Assembly: GCA_030248135.1 (NCBI GenBank)
Contig: JASANC010005680.1
Coordinates: forward strand, 1 to 64,000
Direction: 5' to 3'
DNA: 64,000 nt
Source of the DNA: Theristus sp. LFF4_11
Taxonomy: Eukaryota; Nematoda; Chromadorea; Monhysterida; Xyalidae
This document shows positions 42,295 to 54,800 of the stretch, piece after piece. Numbering within the stretch: position 1 is the stretch's first letter; every line of letters begins with the position of its first letter. A program made the translations under genes and the position numbers. Below the pieces are notes generated by a model. The model saw nothing but the letters and a program-made list of their open reading frames with translations. It did no database searches and was not told the DNA's origin.

Positions 42295-44939
42295 AAAAGC
42301 AGTGAAAGTGATTAACCATACTTACAAGTAACATTTTGGTTTCTCACCTACACGTCAACTCACAGTTGGATTACAGCTACCAATCACAACTTGTGTGTTA
42401 TACAAACCAATCTGGAGCCAAAATCCAGAGCAATTTGTATTCATACAAACTACAATGGAAATAACATCCGGTACAATTTGCATACTGTATGGGAATGAAT
42501 CCTGTTTTGATTCACCACTGTATAAATGCTCTTTGTACAACAACAACAACATCAATTTACCTCATGAAAAGCTGAAATGCTGAAAGAGGGACTGTAAAAT
42601 GGCATTATGAAACGTGTGAATAATAGAAAGCATGCAGAAACATTATTGTTTACTGCGGCTACATTTTTCACGATTCATCTCTGCTATCAAATACAAAAGA
42701 AGGCTCATCACAGCCAATCATCAACTGACGCCTGTTGTGCCGCGCCAGAAACATGGTGCGCTTACAGCGCTAATGGCGAATAAAAAATCACAAGAACATA
42801 CACGTAATTTTGAAATCATGAACACGTGATGGATAAATTATGGAAACGTTCTGAAAAACTTTAGCAACAGGGAATGAAAACTTTCTTTTGTTGTTAAAAC
42901 ACTCTTTCATTGAGCATCTAGTTTTTGAAAGAACAGATTTTTTAAAACTGGTTCTTGAAAAGACGAAAGATTGTGACTGAAAGAAATGTGAAACAAAAAT
43001 AACACCAAACACAATGCACCACATATTGAAAGAAAGCTTAATTGAAAAATTTCGCATCTTTTAATATTGTTGCTGCCAGACTTGACAACGTCTCGCCGTC
43101 CACCAGACGCTGGAACGGCCATTGTGTCTTGCTTGAATCATTATCCAATTCAGAATTCCGACACAACAGAATGCGCAGTCGGCATTGAACTCGCAACCGC
43201 GATTCGTCGACTGAAACGCAAACATAACCTTTAAAAACAGCAACCTAAGCTGAAGTTCCGCAGTTGCGGGGGTGCAATTGCACTGCTGAAAACTTGGATT
43301 GCTGAATAAAGCTGAATAAACAAGTTTCAAACTTTCTTAGTTTGCGTGACAGCAAACATAGAAAACGAGAAACAAAATATAAAAATAAAAATCCCGCGCT
43401 TCAGAAAAATCAAGCGAGCAGACCTGAACTGGCACTTGCGATCGCCGTGTCTTAAACCGTGGCCGCAGACGCCTCTGGTTGATGCACTTGGCCATCAGAC
43501 GCTACGTTCTCCTTGGCTTCTGCAAATAAAAAAAATGTCAAAATATCGCAGTTTGCGGGGGTGCATTAATGCACCACATCAACCCAAAATCGATTTGACT
43601 GTGTGCTTTAAAATTTTCCAAGACACACACAGAAATTGAAAAATGGGACGCAGAATAAAGCTGTGAAATGATCAGCAAAACTTGCTACCTAAAAATCAAT
43701 TAATTGTTTTGGAATTTTGAGTGCACAGAGAACGAATCAAAAATTGATTCAGTTTTAAACGCTTGAAATCGAAACAACACGAACTGAAAATGATTCAGCT
43801 TGATGCTTTTGCACAAGTAAACAACCAACGTGAAAATCGTGCACATGACGTCAAAAATAATTTTTGGATACGTTTTTGCACGTACACCACATGGAACAAT
43901 TCCTAGTTTGAATCCAGCATATGAAAATGAAATTCAAATTGAAAACCAATTTGACTGAAAAATCATGTGCATGGATTGATCGAAACTGAAAAAAGCTCGG
44001 TCGCATGAAGACCGCACACACGAACAGAAAACTCAACCAAGTTTGATTTGGTTCGTGTGCATGCGAAAGATCGAAAATTGACTATGATACAGAAAGCTGA
44101 GTGCACAGGAACAAAAACGAAACTTGTTTGAAATTTCTGGCACCCAAGCAAAAACTGATTCAACAAAAGTGAGTTTTCGACTCACATACACAAAAAACGC
44201 TGAACGTGAAAGGCTGCCCACATCAAATTGAGTCAAATTGAATCTGATTCAGTTTTTTTGAGCACCGACACGAACAGACAAAACTGCGCTTCAGTTAAAA
44301 ATTGCTGCACACAAAAATGGAAACCAAATCAATAATCGATTTGACTGAAATTTAAAGTGCGCAAACCCAAAGCTGAACTGCACAGAACTGAAAATAAAAA
44401 CTGGACAAAATAAAAAGCTCTCACCTCTGCCGCCGGTGCTATTCAAGCCAGATCCGGACGCACGAGACATGTTGAGCAAGAATTCGTGCAGTTGTCGTCA
44501 ATGAGAAATTTTTCTTTCAATTTTTTTTCTTCATGAAATGCCGCTGATGAGAACAAAATCGTGTTTTCTGTCAGCGACCTGAAGTGAAGAAATAAAATTT
44601 GAAGACCAAAAACTCAGACGAACGACCACGGAAAAATTGAAAACGACTAAAAATAATTTGATTGGACAAAATAAACATCGAAACAACAAAGAACCAATCA
44701 ACCACAACCCATGGGTGTGGGAAATTCACCTGAATTCTCAACCGAACAGGTGAGAAGGAAAGGAGGAGAAAGCAAAATGGCCAAACATACTGGCCAGCTT
44801 CCACATCCACCTTCAAAAACCAATTTTCCAAAAAAAATGAGGTTAGCATTCTCCACAAAAAAAAGTTGAGCATTCAACTAATGGCAGAATGTCATACTCA
44901 TTCAATGGAAAAATGAACCAAATACAGTAATTTAACCAC

Positions 44940-45090
44940 GAAGAATTCCGCGCCTCAATACAATGAAGAGCGCAAATTCCTCGCTTCAACAAAACGAAGC
45001 GCGCAAATTCAGCGCTTCGCAAACATCATGCGAGCAAATTCCTCGCTACAACAAAACTAAGCGCGCAAATTTTGTGCGCCATAAAAATGT
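44940..45090. repeat. Short tandem repeat, units of about 34 bp, inside the LTR element
   Basis: Repeated gcgcaaattcctcgcttcaa / caaaacgaagcgcgcaaatt segments, three to four copies, imperfect. Confidence 0.6.
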
Positions 45091-46540
45091 TTCAAACCCT
45101 CACCTGGTATATTCAGCGACCAGCTGAAAACAAACCAGCACCAAATGTGCAGGGACCAAAAATAGCCTGTGCTGCACTTAAATAACTATGCACACAAGGA
45201 AACTGCGACTAATGTCGACCACACTGACACCATCGTACTCGAAAACTGAGTCACTACTCAGTGGCGATCTGTGTTCACAGTTTGAAAATACAACGTCCAG
45301 AATCAAACTTGAGGCAACAATGAACAAACCCATTGGGGCGACAAAAAGAACTACTACGTAGAATCGCAATTATTATTGCAGAATTCGAAGTAGTCGAGAA
45401 CTTGTCAGCGGGTAGAGTTAACGAAGCCGCCAAGGGCAGCTGAACAATCGCTGCAAACTTTGAAATGCAAAGAAACCCGTCATCGAGGATAAGCATTCCA
45501 AAGCTCACAACACCTTCACACTGATGCGTGAATACGAAAAGTTCCAAAAGCTGTAAAAGATCATTGCAAATTGCGTCTTGACTGATGAGCAATCGACCAC
45601 AAAAAATGCAAAGATCGATAAAAACGCGCTTGTCCGCAAAGATCCTTCGCATATCGTTGGTGGGTTCCAAAGTCGTAATGACTGAACACACATTTATTGA
45701 TGTACCAACGAGTGCTTTTCATTTCTTGAACACGTGGAAAAGTACTGCGCACAAACTAAACAAGGTTTTGCAGGCACCCACTGCTGGTGGAGTCACTCCC
45801 TATGCGCTGGGAATGCACGCCCGGTACTGCTCACAAACAAAATTTGTTCGAGATGAAAAGGGTCGTTGCACTCATCGTTGATGGGCGCACACTATTCAAA
45901 GCGGAACAATTAAATGCGCAACGATCTATATGCGAGACAGGTCACACTCGCTCGTCGACAGAGTCGCCAAGATTATCATGGCTTGCTAATGGACAGTATT
46001 CGCCAAATAAAGAACTGGTTGTGAAGCGAACAACACTGCATAACCTCGGATGCAATCTGAAACTTTGCAACCCAACAATTACTTGGGCTTCAGATTAATC
46101 CTCCCGTCATGATCGTTCTTGCTCGTCGCGTTCGGCGAACTCATGATTCTGACAAGGTTGGACAAACTGAACAAAAAGAGCCACTGAAAGTATGATGACA
46201 AAGAGTTACGAAAAATGTCACACACTTTTAAACCAACAACTTTAAATTCATTGGTAAAAAAAATCTACAAATGCCAACTTCTTTTAAAAACCTTCTGCAC
46301 TAACCATCACGTGCGCCGAAAATCGTCAAGGGTACCGAGCACGCACACACACGCACAGTGGAATGTGGTCAGTGGTATCAATGGACGACTGCACGCGTAA
46401 CGTAAATGGGTAACCAGAGGTAGAAAGAAAGTTTACGGTTTTATTTTTTATTTTTTCCAACACCACTATAACCTAATCTTTGCCTCTTTTCTCAAACCTA
46501 CTTCTAGCAAAAAGATCGATAGGGGCATCGATATCGCAGT

Positions 46541-46551
46541 TACGGGGGTGA
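46541..46551 (+). other. Polypurine-tract candidate
   Basis: tacgggggtga ends directly at the first base of the 3' LTR, where plus-strand DNA synthesis would be primed. It is short and not pure purine. Confidence 0.45.
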
Positions 46552-47366
46552 TGTAGTGTGTATTTCTGCCACACAACTCTAAAGCGCCGTATTCGCCAGC
46601 AGCCGCCACACGCGCTGTCCATCCACGTGGTCGTCTGCTGTGAACGCTAAACTACTTTCGCGTCTATACGGCTAGTGTTGAAACGTTGCGGTGGAACGCC
46701 CGTTGTGATGGTGCACACAGTGAACGCTGCACACTGAATGCGATCACGCACACAGTGGCTTATAATGACACACACAATTGATACTCTCTAACTTTTGCAC
46801 TGAGCCATTATCTGCTCTCTGCCACTCATTCACGCAGTTATATGGGTTCCAAAACCTATATAAAGGCGAGAATTCGTGCCGAGATTCAGATGCTACAACT
46901 GCTACATTATCTCTCTTCAATACAGTCACCTATACTGTCATTTCAATATGTGAATCAACATTTCGTGCCCTTGCCTTGTATTTTTATATTAACTGTGGTA
47001 CCGTTTGAGTACTGATAAAAACTGTTCTTGACTTAAGTTTTCGTCCGTTGGTGAAACAACCGCCGAATAACGTAGGTCAACCTTTGTAAACCGCCGCAAC
47101 CAACCAAAGTTGTTGCTATCCGGTGAAACCAAACTCGTCTCTAGGTAAAGGCCCTAGATCGAACGTTTGGTGGAATCGACACGCAGTAACTTTAACGGAA
47201 GATAGTGCCTACTTCCGTGGTTCTTTTTGAAGTAACGCTGCCCTGTCGCCTGAAAGAATGAGCTATGAGCTTAGCTCGACTGACACCCGGCACTTGTAGC
47301 GCCTTCATTCAAACGAGTGTTGGCCGAGTAGTCGAAACGGCTGAAGGCTCGCCGAATGACACTACA
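46552..47366 (+). repeat. 3' LTR
   Basis: 815 bp with five mismatches to the 5' LTR. It carries the same ORF start (47265) and a TATATAAAG box at 46857. It ends 192 bp before the astacin start codon. Confidence 0.93.
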
Positions 47367-47370
47367 CATG
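47367..47370. repeat. LTR element target-site duplication, right (catg)
   Basis: Matches 37423-37426. Confidence 0.85.
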
Positions 47371-47558
47371 GCAAATCACCGATTAATATTTGTATATCTG
47401 ATAACTGTTTGAACTCTAAGTATTTATGTCTTTTAAAAAATAACTGGTTGTTTATTTGCTCATTTGCTGGAACAGTTGGCGAGCTGCCTGCAGCGAACTT
47501 CCAAGTTGGTAAATCAATGCTTCTAGACGAGGTATTTATTGCGAAAATTCATTTTGGA

Positions 47559-50500
47559 ATGTTTTGCCGCTCATGTGTTGTCGTTTTCTGCTGCTGTCAA
47601 CTGGTGACAATCAGAGGAGCCGATGTCGAGGTATTCAAGTAACACGGTGGGACAGACGTTCTCCATAAGAAGCTTTTCTTTCTTTTCCATGAGAAGAAAA
47701 ACACGCTCAAAAACGTTCAAATACATATTCCAAACTGCATGCCAAACTGTGGAATAATAGAATTTGGAAGAAAAATTTTGACATTTTTTTCTGAGTGTGA
47801 CGCTGATTGCAGCCTGGTTAACCGTCAAGCCATTCCACCATACATTGGGAAAGGGAAAAAATTAAAAAAAAACAACGCTTGCTTCCATTTTCCACGCAAT
47901 TTCGAGAGACGAAACTGATTGGTTAGTTGTGCTGGAACGCGCAGCCAATCAATCGCATTCACCTTCCAGATGATGATCGACCACTCCGTCGAGGAGCAAG
48001 AGACCGAACTGAACGACGGCGACTTTGAACGGGCCAAGTCCGTCCGCAGACAAGCGTCAGCATCGAACGACGCCGATTGGCGGCTGCTGCTCGCACGCGG
48101 CGACCGCTTCCAGGGCGACATCGCGAACGAAGGCCTGAACGAGCACAACGTCGTGCAGTTCCTGAACGAAGGCTACACGACGATCAAACGCGGACAGACG
48201 CAGCAGAACGCCGTTCGCCACCAGTATCTCCGGTGGCCGACGTCGCGGATACCGTATACCATCTCGACGCAGTACACGGCGCCGGCGTGAGCTTTTTTGG
48301 CATATATGGATGTTGGAGTTTTTGCAATTTGAACGGCCCGCGTTTGAATCTGATTACGGTCACGCACCAGCCAATCAGCTAATGCCCCAAATTATTCAGT
48401 CCGACTATACAGTTTGTTTGTTTAAACTTGTCACTTTTTCGCAGAATAAAGAGCTCGTGGATGGAAGAGAGAACGGAATCGGAGTAGCTAAAACATTTTT
48501 GTAAAAAACAAAAAACAAAAACATAACCACAAATGGGATATTTTAAAATTTAATCCAAACCCGATACATTTAAACACATTTCAAAGTGTAATTGTCACGC
48601 TGAAATGTGCAGTAGCAAGTGCAATAGGTTCAGTTCAATACTTTGATGTATAAATTGAAATAGTGCATAAATTGAAACAATAAAGCGTTTCTGACCACCC
48701 TACTCCAGAATCTCCAAAAAGGAGCATTCTTTGGTATGGCCTATTTTTTTAAACGTGTCCCACTGAAATGACGTCATGTGCCGCCAAACATGCGCTTGTC
48801 GTTCACAGCAAACCAGACTTTCCGTTTAGCCGATTTCTTCCCGTAAATAAATGGTGAATGTCGAATCAGTCACACCAAACTGAAATTTTAGTGCCTGTAC
48901 TTTGACAAACGGGCGTTTTTAAATAAAATGACGTCACGTTAGTCCGGACACGTTTGAATAAATCCACAATATATTGAGTCCGGCAACTAAAAAAAATTTT
49001 GCAGGCGCACCATGATTGCGTCGGCGATACTCGAATACGAACAGAAGACGTGCGTGCGCTTTGTGCGAGCGTCACTGACGGATCGTGACTATGTGTTCAT
49101 TCGAGCGGGCGATGGCTGTTACTCGGCAGTCGGCAGAACTGGTCGGTCACACATTGTAGTCAAGCAATTATGTATGTTTTTGAGTGTTTTTTTTTGAAGA
49201 AAAACAACAACAATCTGGCAGTCCGGTGTGTCTATAATCGGCTAAAGATGAAATCAACACGAGAATTGATAACTGGAATGAGAACGGAATCCTCAACCAC
49301 AACAGCTTGACTTTCGTTCTGTGCAGGCGGTCGCCAGGAGCTGTCGTTGGCGACGAAATGCCTCGAGAAGAAGGGAGTCGTCATGCACGAACTGATGCAC
49401 GCCATCGGCTTCTTCCACGAGCAGTCCCGCTCCGACCGTGACCAATTCGTCCGCGTACTCTGGCACAATATTCAGCCGGGACAAGACGGTTCGTGTTGGG
49501 TTCCGCACATGTGAATCTTGTCAAAAAATTTTGCCCTATAATCTTGTATTTCAACTTCAGGTCAGTTCAGAAAGTTCGGCCAACACGAAATCACTCATCT
49601 CGGATTTCCGTACGATTATGGTGCGTATAGTGTACATACGGTACTATAGCAAATGTTACGGAACTAAAGAACCAAATACAGTATGAACTTGAAAACTGTA
49701 TGCTACATTTATTGTATTCTTGGTAATATATTGATTGTCACAAAATGTTGCTTCACTCGATGCACAGGCTCAATCATGCACTACGGACCAACTGCGTTTT
49801 CGCGCGACCGATACAGTCCAACGATTGTGCCGAAGCAGCCGGGTGTTGAAATCGGCCAAATCAATGGTTTCAGCGAGATTGACATCGCGAAAATCAACAG
49901 CATCGCTGGTTGTACCGGTGTGTGCGTGCGTGTGTGCGCGACGAAAACAGCTATAGAGTCTTTATTCAAACGTATCAAATCGAATTGACGTCATGTACAA
50001 TATGTGCTTGTTTAAACCTGTCACTTTTTACGCAGAATACGGTGCTTGCGAGAGAAGACAAAACAGATTGGAGATGCAAGAAAACATATTTATTCCATAA
50101 TAACAGATAGCGCTTTTGAACGCCAAACAAAAAGCTTGCTGGTGAAAGCACTATAGCGAACTCCCACAATTGTACCCAGTGGGATTAAAACAAAAAAACC
50201 TGCTTGGAAATGAATTGGAAAATGGTATTCAAAAGCACAAAGAATAGATTTTTTTGTTTTTTAGGGTCAGGAACGTCGACGACGTCATCAACAACGTTTT
50301 CTCCGCCCATAGGGTACACCCGACCAACGTGGAATCCATGGCTGCCGCACACGTGGCATCCGCACACGCCACCCTGGCCGCCACGCCCACCGATCACTTG
50401 GGCTCCCCCACAAACCTATCGTCCGTATACGGTATGGTACATCTGCCGCTGCGATTTTTACAATAAACAGTGTGCAAAAAACTGAAATGGAAACTTGTGT

Positions 50501-51531
50501 GATTATTTCTTGATTTGTGAGTGTGTTTATACCGCAGACAGTGCACGTCACTGTTGAACGGACTACACATACAAAGTTGGGTTTTTAATTTTTTCACAGT
50601 TAGTTCATTATTCAATCCTGTCACTTTCTCAGGCAAAATACAGCGGCTGCGAAAGAGCAAAATACGGGTAAAAGTTAGAAAAACGACATATTTAGCCACA
50701 AATGGCGCGTTTTTGGGTGTCGACCAAACCCATTTCCGGTTCATTCTGCTTAAATTCAAAAATTCGCTTGCTCTGTGATTTTTGCCAGAAAAGTGACAGG
50801 TTCATGCAAATTCACTGTACCTGTGCAACATTCACTATCTGCAGCCCGGCGGTGTCGACTGCCGCAAAGCAGACGCGCTCGATTGCGGTAACAGTTATAA
50901 TCAGTTGTGGCACGCACCGGCGTCAGGCAGCGACACGACCGTGCAACAGCGGCATCCGCATTATACCGGCCAGCCGGCTGTCTGTTGGCACTGGTGGTAC
51001 CGCAATCGATGCGCGCACGCGTGCGGACTCTGCGATAGTGGTCGCACAACGGGGGGCCCGCCACTGACGAACACGCCGCCGCCGCCGCTTAGCACGGCGC
51101 TGCCAACAACAACCACCGGTATAATTGTCCGATAACGTGATTTTTTCAGTTTACATGACATCTTTTTGCCACCAACACCCAAAAACCGGGTGTGGGCAGC
51201 TGCATGGACTAATAATTGCAAAACAGGTGAAAAACATCTTCAAAAAATTGGGTTGACTTGATCCAATTGAGGATCACGTGTTTCGGTTGAAAAGGTGTCC
51301 GTGTCCATTTTTCTTGTCATTATTTTTATGCAACTTTCTTACCAATACGTACGGCACGCCATTTTGAAGTTGCCAAAAGCATAGTTCAAAAGAAGCTTTA
51401 AAAAATAATGTTTGAAAGTTTCAGACAGTCACTGTCGTGATCAACTGGCAAAGTGCCCCGTGCTTGCGGCACTGGAGGTGTGCCACGTGATTGGGGAAGA
51501 GTGCGCACGCTCATGCAACAAATGCCAGTGA
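47559..51531 (+). CDS. Astacin-family (NAS-type) zinc metalloprotease with two ShKT domains
   Basis: Nine exons join in phase: 47559-47630, 47970-48286, 49005-49141, 49327-49488, 49561-49620, 49768-49917, 50265-50431, 50845-51118 and 51425-51531 (481 residues). A short hydrophobic signal peptide (CVVVFCCCQLV) is followed by an acidic prodomain to about residue 115. The catalytic domain starts near RIPYTIS and has the full zinc signature HELMHAIGFFHEQSRSDRD (196-214) and the Met-turn SIMHYG (251-256), so it should be active. A Pro/Trp/His-rich linker (about 300-355) replaces the EGF/CUB part seen in many NAS proteins. ShKT 1 (Cys 361-418) has a long insertion between its second and third cysteines; ShKT 2 (Cys 450-480) has standard spacing. 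Such secreted enzymes act in moulting, hatching or digestion. Family C MITEs lie in its introns. Confidence 0.93.
48365..48480. mobile_element. MITE, family C fragment (astacin intron)
   Basis: aaacttgtcactttttcgca followed by gaataaagagctcgtgg matches the end block found at 50018 and 50615. Confidence 0.45.
48735..48960. mobile_element. MITE, family C, most complete copy (astacin intron)
   Basis: The left end tttaaacgtgtcccactgaa with atgacgtcat faces the right end atgacgtcacgttagtccgg with acacgtttgaataaa, forming terminal inverted repeats. Confidence 0.65.
49965..50180. mobile_element. MITE, family C copy (astacin intron)
   Basis: ttcaaacgtatcaaatcgaa, then ttgacgtcatgtacaat, then cctgtcactttttacgcaga. 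Confidence 0.55.
50585..50815. mobile_element. MITE, family C copy (astacin intron)
   Basis: atcctgtcactttctcaggc faces ttgccagaaaagtgacaggt, an inverted pair spanning about 200 bp. Confidence 0.6.
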
Positions 51532-51818
51532 CAAAGTGCGTCTGAGAAGATCGCTTTCGTCCATCACACGTTTTGATCCACATTTTTGACAACTATTATC
51601 AGTTTTGGGCTCTGCGACTCCACTGCGTGGGAAAAGAAACTAGTTTCAATGTTTATGTGGCAATTCATTGCTGATTTTGAATTCCCGCGTCATGCATCTG
51701 GGATCTGGGTCTCGGGTACCAAAATGAAAGATCATACAGTAGAGAACTCCTTGCCATTCGATTTGCCATGGAGAACAGTTTCGATTTGACAGCTGATAAC
51801 GTGCTGATTATATTGCGA

Positions 51819-54800
51819 TTATCCCAAGCAATAGCAGTATGGTTTCAATGCGTGCGCGGACACGCACGCCGATTGGTCCCACCATGGAGTGATACGTTTG
51901 ATGTTGCCAACCAATTGTAAATCATGCTCTGTCACTGATTCGGCGGGTTTCTTGGCCACCAGAAAAATAGCCTGAGAAACAGATAAGTTTTTCGGCAACT
52001 ACACATGATGAACATTATATGGAAAGAGTGCTTCTTTTGAAAATTTCCTTTTCTTTAATTATGAGCCTTCGAACAGCCACATCTTCTACGGTGGAAATGG
52101 TAATCTTCAACGATGAAACCATTATTTCAATCAGAGAAAAAAATCACCACAACTTTTTTAAAAAAACCACCTCCAACAAGCCTCCTTTCGGCAGCTGTTC
52201 AATGACAACGCGCACTTTTGTGTTGTTTTCAATGTCGTACAAGTTGGACTGTTGAATGTTGAAACGATCAACCATTGCGCACTTGTGCTCCACTTTGCCG
52301 TTCTGTAATTCTGGTGTGCAAATTGTTTATTTGAGACAAATGTTGAGCAGACGGTTTGAGTGACATACAGTCAAACTCTAAATTATAGGGAATCAGCTGA
52401 TTCGTTGTGATTACGGTATGCATGCTTTCTGTGCAGGCATTGCATTGGATGGGGGCGGAGTTTGGTTTGCACAGAAAGCATGCATACCGTATTTCCAACC
52501 AATCAGCTGATAATTTGGCGTTCGACTGTAACACCGGAACTGACCTGCAGCTGCTCGTTGGTCAGTTTGACAATCGAGGCAGCTGCTTGCAACACAATCG
52601 GGTTGTCCGATGAATTGTTGGAGTCGTTCTGGAAGCGCTCTGAGATACAAATATGCAATCAATCGGTGTGTACAACGACAAAAACGATAAAAAATGAAAA
52701 AAAACATAAAAGCAATCTTTGAACAGTAAAACTTCCGCTTCCACACCGGCACTGACCGGCGCAGAGGCAGTATTCCACGGGGATTCCGGCTTCTGAACAG
52801 TTTCTCAGTGGGTGCAGTGGCGTCAGCAGACTTTGTCCGGCTGTGCCTCGTTTTGCGATCGTCGTTCGACCATCGTTCATGATGTCGACCAGCGTCGCGT
52901 GCAAGTCAAAGTGCGAGCTGACGATCTGTGCGTCACAGAGATGACTATAAAAACGCATTCATGAACGCGCGTGCGCGCGCGCGCGCTGAAGCGCCGGCGT
53001 CACTTTTGCACGCGGCGTCTGAACAGAATCCGCGACCGATCCAATGCTTTTGTGCCGCTGCCAGTGGCAACTTGACACTCGAAAATATTGACCACGATTC
53101 TACTAATGTTACCAAAAGTGGTTGCTGACGAACTGTGTCACAAATTTGGTGTACAAATTACAGGCGTGGTGCGCAAATGTCACTTTACCATATATGCGTC
53201 ATGAATGCGCAGCAGAGTGACGTCGCGTGAAGTGAGGCCAGCGCTTCAAGTTCCATGAATGGCGCTTAAATTTGCAAAAAACAACAACGAAACTCGGCAC
53301 TTTTTTTCCTTCATACATTTTTTCTGTTGCACTGATGCAGAAATAACCAAGCAACATTTGTCAACAACAACCGACCAACCAACCAATGTCTGGTAAACAT
53401 TTTGCTGACCATTTTGTTTGGCTATCTTCCTCAATATGTGGAGTTTTTACTGCAAAAGCAACCAGCAAACATGCGAGTTCCTCGTCAACGTGTGTCGGAC
53501 GCGCCGGGCGCCTGCTGGCGGTGCGATCGCAAACAGCGGCATCGCGTCCTCGACGTAGCCGACTGGCGTCGTGCGAATGCTGCCGAGGCGGAATCCGTGG
53601 TCGCCCATCACGATCAGCCAGCTGTCACGGAGCGCCTCGTGGAGACTCGCGAAAAACTCGGCCAGTTGTTCGTCCGCTACGCTGATCTGCGAAAACCGGT
53701 GTTGTTGTTGGGGATTTCTAGCCAGGGCTACCCGCAGAAAAGCCTACAGGTGCAGGGAACGCCGTCGAGTAGGGCGCCCATCGGGTTTTCTCTGTCATTA
53801 AGTGCCTATACACCCCTCGGCGAGGGCCCGATCCTTTCCGAACGCACAGACAAGCCTATATAGTCGTCCTCTTCAAAAAATCTGTCCCCAAAAAAACCGA
53901 TCCCAAAGTCCGCCCTACACAGAAACAGTCGTATACCTGAGCGACGTCATTATGACTCAAGTCGTTCAACCAGCTGACGGCAAACTTTGGAATTTCGGGC
54001 GGATATGCCGCGAAAAACGACCGTAGATAATGCAGGCACTGGTGGTAGTACGGTCGATTACCGTAGCACAGCTTGCTCTCGACTCTCGAGTTCCACAGTT
54101 GGCGGATACGGTCTTGGTGTACAGCGTACGGCCTGAACTACGGTACGGTCTCAGGAATTTGGTAATTGGTCAAGCTCAGCGAATGATGTATGTGATTTTA
54201 GACGTTGAAATTGAAATGTGGATCCGAACGACCACAGTTTAGTTGTACAGTCTGCTACATGAATGAGACGTGACGTGACGTGACGTGACGTGGCGTGACG
54301 TGATGTGACATGACGTGACGTGACGTGACGTGACGTAACGTAACGTGATGTGACGTGACGTGACGTGACGTGACGTGACGTGACGTTCCGGATAAATTTT
54401 GGGTGCATAAATTGGCCTCAAGTTTTTTTTATCAAGGTTATTTCGTTTGGTTGCGCTTACAAATAAAAGTGCGTGGTCGGCTGTCGACGGAGGCCTTCCC
54501 ATTTCTGGAAGAACGAGCCGATGCGCTCTTCGAGTAGCAAGGTTTTGTATCCTTCATGTTTGTAGTCTTTCCAAATGAACGGCCAATCAATCAGACTGTA
54601 TTTTCGTAGTTCTTCTTGAAAATGACCTGAAATTCGTATCAACTTGTCTCTTACACTGAGAAAAACGTTGCCACTGAAACGTTACGTCTCTGCGAAAAAA
54701 TGCTGCGATAAAACGATTTTAGTTTTCGCAAGTTCGTGCCTCTCTCGTGGTGAGAGCACATATTCGCTCATCTTACGCACACCAAACCACCAGATTTAGT

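Larger units (their letters stand above)
42295..46551. other. Long non-coding 3' half of the LTR element
   Basis: In 4.26 kb no ORF exceeds 138 codons and none shows a retroelement motif. The region has an AT-rich stretch with worn repeats of aaaattgattcagttttaaa type (about 43700-44420) and tandem units of gcgcaaattcctcgcttcaa (about 44940-45090). A motif cgcagttnncgggggtg occurs at 43258, 43546 and just before the 3' LTR. Broken coding-like fragments occur on the plus strand around 45520-46100 but do not match a family that I recognise. Confidence 0.6.
37427..47366 (+). mobile_element. Young non-autonomous LTR retroelement (9,940 bp)
   Basis: Two 815-bp direct repeats (37427-38241 and 46552-47366) differ at only five positions by my alignment. 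They begin tgtagtg and end cactaca, and are flanked by the 4-bp duplication catg. A TGG-starting primer-site candidate lies 2 bp after the 5' LTR, and a purine-rich cgggggtga immediately precedes the 3' LTR. The only long ORF is 38140-42294. I see no protease, reverse transcriptase, RNase H or integrase motif on either strand, so movement would depend on proteins from another element. It inserted between the cysteine-rich gene and the astacin gene. Confidence 0.93.

Noticed and set aside
45275..46098. ORFs of about 100-138 codons on both strands inside the LTR element, considered as pol remnants
   Set aside because: No RT, RNase H, protease or integrase motif could be recognised in any frame.
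53386..53863. Plus-strand ORFs of 99-153 codons
   Set aside because: They are antisense to the DUF229 exon and the SINE; the minus-strand product has the family landmarks.
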